DNA of 64,000 bases, taken from NCBI RefSeq assembly GCF_000430505.1, contig NZ_AUMD01000022.1, positions 1 through 64,000 on the forward strand, in the 5' to 3' direction. The notes beneath the pieces were generated by a model that saw only the letters and a program-made list of their open reading frames with translations, was not told the DNA's origin and searched no databases. Origin of the DNA: Eisenibacter elegans DSM 3317. GTDB lineage: Bacteria; Bacteroidota; Bacteroidia; Cytophagales; Microscillaceae. The first letter of the stretch is position 1. Each line of letters begins with the position of its first letter. This document shows positions 17,236-24,207 of the stretch, in pieces. The position numbers were made by a program, and so were the translations under genes.

Positions 17236-18480
17236 TCAATCTGCCCGTAGCGCCTCTATTGGCTTCACATTGGCAGCGTGAAGGGCGGGTACTAGTCCGG
17301 CCAAGGCTCCGGCAATGACCAAGAGACTAATCGCTCCCAGCGCGACATCAAGGTTTACCTCGGGGTTGTGGAAAAAGGGCATCTCTGCGCCGGTGCTATC
17401 TATAAGCCAGCGCATCAGGTCGATGATGCCTACGCCGGCCAGCATTCCGAAGTAGCCCGAAAGCCCAGTGATGAGAACAGACTCCATCAAGATTAGGCTG
17501 ACGACCGACCAAGGGGTAGCGCCGATGGCCTTGCGCACACCTATCTCACGGGTGCGCTCCTTCACGACGATGAGCATAATATTGCTCACCCCGACAATCC
17601 CGGCCATCAGTGTGCCAATACCGACTATCCATACAAAGGTGCGGATACCCCAAAACAAGCCCTGTAGCTGCTGGTACTGCTCTTCGTTATTGTTGATACC
17701 GACAGCCTGTTTGTCGGCCACATCGAAGTTGTGTCGTTGAGCGAGCACTGCCCGTATCTCTTCGGCTACTTGCTCAGAAGCATAGCCCTCGCGGATGCCC
17801 ACCCCGAGCAGTTCTATCTTGTTATTGGGGTTAAATACACGCTGGTAGGTCGTGTAGGGGATATAGACGCGCTCCTCGCGCCGCCCGTCGCCCCCTTGGA
17901 GGGTGAAAATCCCCACCACCTTGAAGTATACCCCCTTGATGTCGATATACTGGCCGATGGCTTCGGTACTGTCTCCAAAAATAACGCTGCGGGTGCGTTC
18001 CCCAATCACGGCTACCTTTCGGTATTCGCTCAGGTCTTGGCTGTGCAGGCTGCGTCCTTTGACAAAGCGTTCCCCATTGATTGCAAAAAAGAAGGGGTTG
18101 GCACCATAGACCTGAAAGGCTGCGTTGCGGTCTTTGTAGTTGATGGTATATTCCCCCGACAAGCGGTTGCGCACCCCCACATAGGCTACCCCGGGTACAT
18201 CGCGCTCCAAGGCCACCATATCTTGGCTGCTGAAGTAAATGCTGCGTCCGGGCTTGAGGCCTTTGTAGGGCATAGAGGTACGACCATCCCAAAGCCAAAC
18301 ACTTTTGACGTTTTCGTCTCCAAAATCTTTTTCGATGCCGTTTTGCATTCCTTTGCCGGCACCCATCAACAAGACGAGCATAAAAATACCCCAAGCAACG
18401 CCAAGTGCCGTCAGGGCAGTGCGCATTTTGTTTTTGTTAATGGTATAGAGGATTTCCTGCCATTTGTCGAGATCAAACAT
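17236..18480 (-). CDS. MacB-like ABC transporter permease (first copy)
   Basis: 414 aa, paralogous to the permease at 15219-16469 with the same plan: MFDLDKWQEILYTINKNKMRTALTAL start, helix GVAWGIFMLVLLMGAGKG, periplasmic core, then FtsX helices with GVSNIMLIVVKERTREIGVR. It is the first gene of the operon, so the operon holds two non-identical permeases around one ATPase plus one adaptor, an arrangement that is common in Bacteroidota. The substrate is unknown. Confidence 0.9.
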   Translation of the reverse strand: MFDLDKWQEILYTINKNKMRTALTALGVAWGIFMLVLLMGAGKGMQNGIEKDFGDENVKSVWLWDGRTSMPYKGLKPGRSIYFSSQDMVALERDVPGVAYVGVRNRLSGEYTINYKDRNAAFQVYGANPFFFAINGERFVKGRSLHSQDLSEYRKVAVIGERTRSVIFGDSTEAIGQYIDIKGVYFKVVGIFTLQGGDGRREERVYIPYTTYQRVFNPNNKIELLGVGIREGYASEQVAEEIRAVLAQRHNFDVADKQAVGINNNEEQYQQLQGLFWGIRTFVWIVGIGTLMAGIVGVSNIMLIVVKERTREIGVRKAIGATPWSVVSLILMESVLITGLSGYFGMLAGVGIIDLMRWLIDSTGAEMPFFHNPEVNLDVALGAISLLVIAGALAGLVPALHAANVKPIEALRAD

Positions 18481-18860
18481 AGGGTCTTTGAGAAATAAGG
18501 GCTGTGAAAAATAATGTATAGTTCAATATCTCTTCAAAGACAGTATCAGACAACTAAAGGTTGCAACAGAAAGCTTAAAGAAAGTGAAAAGTTGTTGGAA
18601 GATGCAGAAGCAAGCCCTCTATGCAACCTACAAACCTGCTGTAGGACTTGTGATTGTTCTTTGGCACACAAACACGTAATGGCTTTTCTATAAGTATTTC
18701 ATCCTTCGGGATACTCAGTAATTGACAGGATTAGCCCCCACTTGTTTGAATTTTGGGAAAACATCACCTTATACACCCAATCAAAATTGATTTGGGAGAG
18801 TTAAATGTTGAAAATCAAGTAAATAAAATTCTGTCAATCCTCAAATCAAGTACATCTTGT
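18481..18860. other. Intergenic stretch upstream of the efflux operon
   Basis: About 380 bases that must hold the efflux operon promoter on the minus strand. I see no gene and no exact TAnnTTTG box with a matching -33 element. Confidence 0.4.
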
Positions 18861-18895
18861 ATAAAAATGGCGGCTGCCTAACCTATGCAGCCGCC
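18861..18895 (-). terminator. Strong intrinsic terminator after tRNA-like cluster
   Basis: On the minus strand GGCGGCTGC (18895-18887), loop ATAGGTTAG and GCAGCCGCC (18877-18869) form a perfect 9-bp GC-rich stem followed by ATTTTTAT. It begins two bases after the tRNA at 18897-18970 and appears to end the whole unit that starts with the gene at 20021. Confidence 0.88.
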
Positions 18896-18896
18896 G

Positions 18897-18970
18897 TAGA
18901 TTCGGCAGGAATCGAACCTGCAATCCCCAGATCCTGAGTCCAGTGTCTTTACCAGTTTGACCACGAATCT
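18897..18970 (-). tRNA. tRNA with CAG (Leu) anticodon but short variable loop
   Basis: It folds as a cloverleaf: acceptor AGATTCG/CGAATCT (7 bp), D-stem GTC/GAC, anticodon stem CTGGA/TCTGG with loop CTCAGGA, variable GGATT, and T-arm GCAGG-TTCGATT-CCTGC. The anticodon is CAG (at 18934-18936), which reads the Leu codon CUG, and CTCAGGA is a Leu-type loop. True tRNA-Leu is class II with a long variable arm, whereas this has five bases. The body looks more like tRNA-Gln. No CCA is encoded. It may be a functional odd tRNA, a non-canonical tRNA of a mobile array, or a tRNA mimic. Confidence 0.7.
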
Positions 18971-19007
18971 GTCAAAAATCTTTCCCGGCAAAACCGCACC
19001 CACTTAT

Positions 19008-19175
19008 CACTTCAGCTACCTCTTGCTCTACCACTGAGCTACGCCCCTAGGTGTTTATTGGAAAATAGGTAGAGGCGGGTGGATTCGAACCACCGACCTA
19101 AGGCAAAAAGCGTGTGCGCTCCATCGGTAAGATGCTAATACTAAAACTACAGAGCGATAGACTATGGCTGAAACA
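19008..19175 (-). ncRNA. Y RNA (YrlA)-like or permuted tRNA-like RNA
   Basis: Read on the minus strand: a perfect T-arm GGTGG-TTCGAAT-CCACC (19094-19078), acceptor 3' strand CGCCTCT (19077-19071), a 22-nt loop, acceptor 5' strand AGGGGCG (19048-19042), TA, then a perfect D-arm GCTC-AGTGGTA-GAGC (19039-19025). The two acceptor strands pair over 7 bp with one G-T. The order is therefore permuted relative to tRNA, and the acceptor stem is closed. This is the topology reported for YrlA Y RNAs, which mimic tRNA but lack a free CCA end. TGTTTCAGC (19175-19167) can pair with GCTGAAGTG (19016-19008) as a closing stem, and a small hairpin AGCG-CACA-CGCT sits at 19120-19109. The boundaries are estimates. 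Confidence 0.5.
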
Positions 19176-19271
19176 CCCGCCGTACCCCTACAGGGACAGC
19201 CAAGTGGTTTTTTAGGCTCAGACTAAGGTTAAGACTAGCTCTGCTCTTCAAGCTATAAGCCCGCAGGGGGC

Positions 19272-20021
19272 TTACAGCAAGTCCTTGTGGATGAAGTCAA
19301 ACAGTTGCTTGCCCACATTCACCTTTACTACTTCGACATTGTTGGCCTTGGCGCGGGCTACTTTTACAGCCTCTAGGAGCTGCTCAATGCGCTTGACCAT
19401 CTCGCTTTTTTGCATTGGTGTAAGCTTGCCGGAATAGTAAGTAGTTTCGTATTTACCCACCTGAAAATCAAGGTTTACCAGCTCTGTCTGTGCCGGATGC
19501 TTTTCGGTGGCCTCATATTTTACAATCACCTTGGGGCGTTTGATACTGCGGAACTTGACCTCCTCATCGGTTTTAAAAAAGCCCTGCTGTGTGTCAAAAT
19601 GCCACTTTCGGGTGGTATCGAGCAGCGGAATATTTTTATAAAGGTCGAGTATTTTGTTGAGCTGCGATTCGAGCGCCAGCAAAGTAGTAGCCGAAAAAGC
19701 ACCAAACTTCACTCCATTTACTTCCAGCTCAGCCTTAGCTACATTGGCCGCATTGGTTTCTTCTTTCGAGATGGTGGCATCGAGGGCAGTGATGATGCTC
19801 TGTTGCGTCTCTTCGAGTTGCTGCTTGACAGTCTTGACCATCTCCTTCGTCTCGTCCGGAATCAGCTCAGAATCTTCTTCCATCGACACATACTTCTTGA
19901 CCAAGCCGTCGAAATAAGAGTCATTTTTGGTGAATATTTTCTTAGCTTCGCCAACGGCCTCGTTGGCCTTATTGCGGCGGTCTTGCTCTACGGCGAGGAG
20001 TTCGTGTAGTTTGTTGGCCAT
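19272..20021 (-). CDS. Conserved protein of unknown function upstream of tRNA-like RNAs
   Basis: 249 aa, soluble, rich in Lys and Glu, no signal peptide or membrane segment. The N-terminal two thirds look helical (EQDRRNKANEAVGEAKKIF, VKTVKQQLEETQQSIITALDATISKE). The C-terminal third has KVIVKYEATEKHPAQTEL, YYSGKLTPMQKSEM and AKANNVEVVKVNVGKQLFDFI. From memory this resembles an uncharacterised family also found in Actinobacteria (Pfam DUF7873), especially at EATEKHPAQ and the end. No catalytic motif is evident. The gene is followed on the same strand, within 100 bases, by a permuted tRNA-like RNA, a tRNA and a terminator, so it is probably co-transcribed with them. A role in RNA binding, repair or handling is an inference from that context only. 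Confidence 0.8.
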   Translation of the reverse strand: MANKLHELLAVEQDRRNKANEAVGEAKKIFTKNDSYFDGLVKKYVSMEEDSELIPDETKEMVKTVKQQLEETQQSIITALDATISKEETNAANVAKAELEVNGVKFGAFSATTLLALESQLNKILDLYKNIPLLDTTRKWHFDTQQGFFKTDEEVKFRSIKRPKVIVKYEATEKHPAQTELVNLDFQVGKYETTYYSGKLTPMQKSEMVKRIEQLLEAVKVARAKANNVEVVKVNVGKQLFDFIHKDLL

Positions 20022-20170
20022 AGAAAAATAGGTTTGGTTAGTGAGCAGTTAGGCCCTTATATACGGAAAGTGGCAGCAGTTGGTTATGGATTCTGGCCGA
20101 GTTTTATGAAAGGTGCAATCGGTTTTAGCAACAGGCTGTGATGGGTCATGAATGGATTGAGCACAAGCAA

Positions 20171-20203
20171 AAAAGTCATCCCAAAAAAATCGGGATGACT
20201 TTT
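20171..20203 (-). terminator. Intrinsic terminator of the TonB-type barrel gene
   Basis: AAAAGTCATCCC (20171-20182), loop AAAAAAATC and GGGATGACTTTT (20192-20203) form a 12-bp stem. On the minus strand the stem runs into TTT. It lies 36 bases below the stop of the gene at 20239. Confidence 0.82.
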
Positions 20204-20238
20204 ACTCACGAGGAGCTTGTACATCAAAAACGTGGTTT

Positions 20239-22725
20239 TTAGAAGTCCATACCTTCATCCATAGGTCCTCCGCTTCTGCGGCGGCGGTCTTGGTCTCTGC
20301 TAGCCTTGCCAAACTGGTAAGAGAAGCTCAAGATGACCCGTTGGGTGTTGCGTTTGAATACCCGTGATTGCTCAAAGGTATCGCCAAAAGTACGGAAGCC
20401 AAACTCTAGGGTGTTGAACACATCTGTTACTACTAGGCCAAGGGTTCCTTTCTTTTGCATAATCTTGGTTTGTAGGCCTAGGTCTACAAAATAGCGCTCG
20501 ATGATTTCGCCTTGTGCGATGGCAAATGGTGAGCTATAGTTACCAATAAACTGTAGTCGGAAGTCCTTGGGCAGGGTGAAATTACTAATCAGTCGGGCGT
20601 TCCACGAAAGCGTGCTTTGCACCACATCGATGGCATCTACTCCAGTAGCATTGACTTGGTTTTGGAACAAAGAGTAATTGGCATTCATATCCCACCAATC
20701 GGCTACCTGCCAAGTACCGACCATCTCTACCCCGGCGGTGTAGGCTGTTCCGGCGTTGAGAGGGCGGAAAGTAGACACGCCAAATTCGTCTACCGTTACG
20801 ACGCGCTGAATGGCGTTTTCGCGGAATCGGAAGAAGAGCGAGGGGCTGAAAGTGAATTTCTTGCCTATCCAGTTGTAAGTCAACTCTGTAGAATGAATAA
20901 TTTCGGGGTCGAGGTCGGGGTTACCCGTACGGATATTGAGTGAGTCCGTAATATCGACAAAGGGGTTGAGCCACCAGAAGCCGGGGCGGTTGATGCGTGT
21001 AGCGTGGTTGAGGCGGATGGTTTGTGTTTGGGCAATCTGATATCCGATGCGCAAATTGGGGAAGAAATTGAAATATTCTTTGCGAAAGCGGTTATTGTCT
21101 GCGTTGGAAAGCCCCTCTACAAAAGTCTGCTCTGCACGGAGGCCTAGGTTGTAGTCCCATTTTTCACTCAGTCTGCCTTTGAAAATAAGGTAGAGGGCGT
21201 GTACCTGTTCGTCATAATTGAACCGGTTGGCTACCACAGGGTCCCACACTTGGTCATTGCGGCGGAAATTATCGATACCGGTATTGGTACGGAGATTTCG
21301 GATAATGGCTTTGTATCCTGTTTCGAGTGTATGGTTTTTGGCCAAAGGCTGGGTATAGTCGATTTGCGCCGTAGAGAGCGTATAGGGGTCTTGGTTAAGG
21401 GTACGTTGCAAGAATGGGTCTTGATTGAGCTGTGCCCCTTCGGCATCTAATAAAAAGGTAGAGATGTCGGTGTTTTCGGTACGGTCGCGCCCTGTCTGGC
21501 TGTATGAAGCGCTTAGTTCACGCCCTTTTTGGGTAAAGCGATGGCGGAAAGTGAAGGCAAACTCATACATTGTGCGGTTGTCAATCTCGCGGTTAGTACG
21601 CAGATTTTGCTCTGTCAGCGCTTGGTTGGCATCTAGGAAGCGGCTACGCAGCGACTCGTCGTCGTCTCGGTAGTTGAGTGTATATAGCCCCTCAAAGCCA
21701 ATCCGTGTGCGAGGGGTGAGGTCGTAATCAATGCCTCCCAAAAAGTTATGGCTATAGTCGGTATTGTTAAACTCATTGCGTTGGCTGATGCCGAAGTTGT
21801 TTTCGCCAAAAATGCGGCGGTCGGTAGTAGCGAAACCTAGGCGACGGTCGAAGCGGCCATCGTACCCTACAAATACATTGACCTTGTTGCGTTTCATATT
21901 GAGGCGTACAGAGCCGCTGTAGAGGTCTTGTGTGCCAGCACTAAGGTTTACGCTGCCATTATTACCGTCGTTCTTGGCTTTTTTGAGGCGGATATTGATG
22001 ACCCCACCCTCGCCCTCTGCATCATATTTGGCGCTGGCTGTGGGAGATATTTCGATGGTTTCGACAGCACTGGCAGGGATTTGTGCCAAATTGCTCTGCC
22101 CCCCAATGCCTCCGGCCAGGCCGGAGTTGCGGCCATCAATTAGTACGTTGACGCTAGTGCCACGCAAGGTTACATTGCCGTCTGCATCAACGACCACGCC
22201 GGGCACATTGCGCAACAAATCAAGCACTGTCCCCCCTGCCTGAGCGATGTTGGCATCGGCACGGATGAGTGTCCCCTCAGCAGTATTGATCATCATTTCT
22301 TGGCGGGCTTGTACAACCACCTCTTCTAGGCCTACGCTGCTGCTTTTGGCCTGAATAGCGCCCATATCTACCCAATTGCCGCCCTTATATTCTAAAGGAA
22401 TCTTGGTTTTTTGATAGCCCATCATATTGACCTCTAGGTAATACTGTCCGGGCTTGAGCTGATCTAGTTGAAACTGCCCCTCGATGTTGCTGACAGCCGA
22501 CTTGACCATAGCAGAGTCCTTGGCTCCATACAAAACCACTACGGCCATTGGCAAGGGCTCTTGGCTCCCCTCTTCAAACAGTTGTCCTTTGACACCCTGC
22601 GCGTATACGCCAATATTGCTTAGCCCCAAAAAGCATAAAAACAATATGATGACAGCAGCCTGCTGTGTTGGTTTCTTTTTTGTGTACTGGTGAAAAATAC
22701 TAAATTGCATACACTTGTTATTCAT
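20239..22725 (-). CDS. TonB-dependent receptor-like outer-membrane beta-barrel protein
   Basis: 828 aa. Signal peptide (about residues 22-42) is followed by a carboxypeptidase-regulatory-like domain (GQLFEEGSQEPLPMAVVVLYG to about residue 130), a plug domain with GGTVLDLLRNVPGVVVDADG, RGTSVNVLIDG and AEGEGGVINIRLKK, then a long barrel of the Bacteroidota outer-membrane family 3 type rich in NYSHNFLGGIDY-like strands. It ends in an Arg/Gly/Asp-rich tail (DQDRRRRSGGPMDEGMDF) and has no clear terminal aromatic barrel signature. It may take up a ligand with TonB-ExbBD energy or act as a barrel without it. No SusD-type partner is adjacent, so the substrate is unknown. Confidence 0.9.
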   Translation of the reverse strand: MNNKCMQFSIFHQYTKKKPTQQAAVIILFLCFLGLSNIGVYAQGVKGQLFEEGSQEPLPMAVVVLYGAKDSAMVKSAVSNIEGQFQLDQLKPGQYYLEVNMMGYQKTKIPLEYKGGNWVDMGAIQAKSSSVGLEEVVVQARQEMMINTAEGTLIRADANIAQAGGTVLDLLRNVPGVVVDADGNVTLRGTSVNVLIDGRNSGLAGGIGGQSNLAQIPASAVETIEISPTASAKYDAEGEGGVINIRLKKAKNDGNNGSVNLSAGTQDLYSGSVRLNMKRNKVNVFVGYDGRFDRRLGFATTDRRIFGENNFGISQRNEFNNTDYSHNFLGGIDYDLTPRTRIGFEGLYTLNYRDDDESLRSRFLDANQALTEQNLRTNREIDNRTMYEFAFTFRHRFTQKGRELSASYSQTGRDRTENTDISTFLLDAEGAQLNQDPFLQRTLNQDPYTLSTAQIDYTQPLAKNHTLETGYKAIIRNLRTNTGIDNFRRNDQVWDPVVANRFNYDEQVHALYLIFKGRLSEKWDYNLGLRAEQTFVEGLSNADNNRFRKEYFNFFPNLRIGYQIAQTQTIRLNHATRINRPGFWWLNPFVDITDSLNIRTGNPDLDPEIIHSTELTYNWIGKKFTFSPSLFFRFRENAIQRVVTVDEFGVSTFRPLNAGTAYTAGVEMVGTWQVADWWDMNANYSLFQNQVNATGVDAIDVVQSTLSWNARLISNFTLPKDFRLQFIGNYSSPFAIAQGEIIERYFVDLGLQTKIMQKKGTLGLVVTDVFNTLEFGFRTFGDTFEQSRVFKRNTQRVILSFSYQFGKASRDQDRRRRSGGPMDEGMDF

Positions 22726-22855
22726 TGGGTAAATGGAGTCGTTTTATTGCCACAAAATTATACTGCTTAAACAGGTAAACACGCAAATGGATTTGGGTTT
22801 TCGCCCAAAGTAACCTTTGACCCCCTAATACGTTTTAATTTCACAACCAACAACA

Positions 22856-23329
22856 ATGTGTATGAGTATCCAGCCTAAAATGTTACATATCTTGCTCTTT
22901 TGCCTATTTATTGGCCTTCAGAGCTATGCGCAGGAGAGCCAGTCAGTACAACTAAAAACGACCAGCGGCCAGTTTATCAAGATAAACGACGACGGCAGCC
23001 TGACCAGTACCACTGAGCAGGGAACGAGCGCCACACAGCTTGAAATAGTGTTTATCTATGCAGATAAGAATATGGTCGCGCTCAAAACCTCACTCAATAA
23101 ATACCTCACTGCCGAAGGTGAGGGGAGGGCTCGCGCACACTTTCAGCTGTCGGCCAATGCGGAGGCAGTCGGAGAGTGGCAGACTTTTGAGTTGATAGAC
23201 CTCGGCAACAAACAGTTTGCCTTCAAAACACACTATGGCACGTATGTACAGGTAGATAATGCTGGTAAAGTCAGTGCCAAGGGTTTTGATACCCAACAAA
23301 ATGCAAGGTTTGAGCTTGTGGGTTTTTGA
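22856..23329 (+). CDS. Secreted fascin-like beta-trefoil protein
   Basis: 157 aa. Signal peptide MLHILLFCLFIGLQSYAQ is followed by a single domain with the fascin/actin-crosslinking pattern: VQLKTTSGQFIKINDDGSL, VALKTSLNKYLTAEGEG, WQTFELIDLGNKQFAFKT and HYGTYVQVDNAGKVSA. Such trefoil domains bind ligands or sugars. The partner is unknown. The start may be the ATG at 22856 or the internal methionines at codons 3 and 9. It stands alone. Confidence 0.75.
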   Translation: MCMSIQPKMLHILLFCLFIGLQSYAQESQSVQLKTTSGQFIKINDDGSLTSTTEQGTSATQLEIVFIYADKNMVALKTSLNKYLTAEGEGRARAHFQLSANAEAVGEWQTFELIDLGNKQFAFKTHYGTYVQVDNAGKVSAKGFDTQQNARFELVGF

Positions 23330-23480
23330 AGTATGAAGTATGGCTTTACACTTTTACTCGGACTTTTTGTGGCTAATTATCAAATGATTGTCAACATTGA
23401 ATGATGTGAATATGAACAACAAGTAAGACTGGTCATTTACTTTTGCCGTCCGAATTTAGGAGTTTGTTTATCCGCTCTTA

Positions 23481-23565
23481 ATCGACACCCAAATGCAGCT
23501 CTTTGGCTGCTACATCATTAAAAATGCTCGTCATAGCCCTCCCACGCTTTTAGTCGTGGGCTAAG
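23481..23565. repeat. Dispersed imperfect-palindrome repeat, copy B
   Basis: It aligns with 6284-6372 over about 85 bases, ending in the dyad CCCACGCTTTTAGTCGTGGG (23541-23560). It is inserted between two plus-strand genes. No coding capacity. Confidence 0.6.
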
Positions 23566-23631
23566 CCTATCAAAACAGGTGTTCGTTTTAGCGAAACAAT
23601 TACTACGTAGCGGTACACCAGAAGGCCTTAA

Positions 23632-23859
23632 CATTCGGGAGGCCAACATACTATTGATGGATTAAATCTTACTCACAAACTGAGTATCGCCCAAAAAGAA
23701 TGTGATAAAGCCCACTATCAGATTGAGTTGCGACGAGCTTCTGACATCATCTATAACGCCGAATATGAGTCCATTCATCAGGGTGGGTATCAACTACTCA
23801 AAATCATTAGAAAATGCCGTCTCCTACTCAAAACCAAGGCAGCCAAGGCGAAACCATAG
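23632..23859 (+). pseudogene. Open reading-frame remnant without a start
   Basis: 75 codons open from just after a stop at 23629-23631, with no ATG. The translation contains GLNLTHKLSIAQKECDKA and YNAEYESIHQGGYQLLK, which looks like real protein sequence and not random translation. It ends 45 bases inside the next gene in another frame. It may be the decayed end of a gene next to the repeat at 23481-23565. I do not recognise the family. Confidence 0.3.
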
Positions 23860-24173
23860 CCATTGATTTTTTGACTCAAAAAGGTTACCGCCTTTTGTCG
23901 CGCAATTACCGCTACCGACGTGCAGAGATAGACCTTATTTTTAGCTATCAAGACAAGCTCTTGGTTTTTGTAGAGGTCAAATGGCGCAAAGACAACGGCT
24001 ACGACCTGCCCGAAGAAACGCTTTCTGATACTCAAATCCAGAATATCTTCCTTGCTGCCGAACACTATCAAGAGGAGCAACAATGGCAAGGCCCTATCCG
24101 TTTTGACATTGTGGCGCTACGAAAGCTCCCCCAGCAGCTCGAAATCATCCATTTTGAGGACGCGCTCATCTAA
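23814..24173 (+). CDS. YraN family (UPF0102) endonuclease-like protein
   Basis: 119 aa. The restriction-endonuclease-fold signature is seen as RAEIDLIFSYQDKLLVFVEVKWRK (Glu, Asp, Glu-x-Lys), preceded by GETIAIDFLTQKGYRLLSRNYR. YraN/UPF0102 proteins are widespread and small, with a predicted Holliday-junction-resolvase-like fold. Their role is not established. Length is typical for the family. The stop is 34 bases before the kinase-like gene, so the two may be co-transcribed. Confidence 0.9.
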   Translation: MPSPTQNQGSQGETIAIDFLTQKGYRLLSRNYRYRRAEIDLIFSYQDKLLVFVEVKWRKDNGYDLPEETLSDTQIQNIFLAAEHYQEEQQWQGPIRFDIVALRKLPQQLEIIHFEDALI

Positions 24174-24207
24174 TACTTGTATACCACCACCTGCCCTCAA
24201 ATGATTT

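Noticed and set aside
14040-18480. LolCDE lipoprotein release system
   Set aside because: An HlyD-type adaptor with coiled coil is in the same operon, which fits MacAB-type efflux better.
19025-19094. Two ordinary tRNA genes in the same region
   Set aside because: The T-arm half has no matching 5' acceptor upstream and the D-arm half has no T-arm downstream; only together do they make an acceptor stem.
18897-19175. A permuted (two-piece) tmRNA
   Set aside because: The 5' piece carries a canonical D-arm (GCTCAGTGGTAGAGC) and no GGTTTCGACGGG-like segment or tag reading frame, so tmRNA is unlikely.
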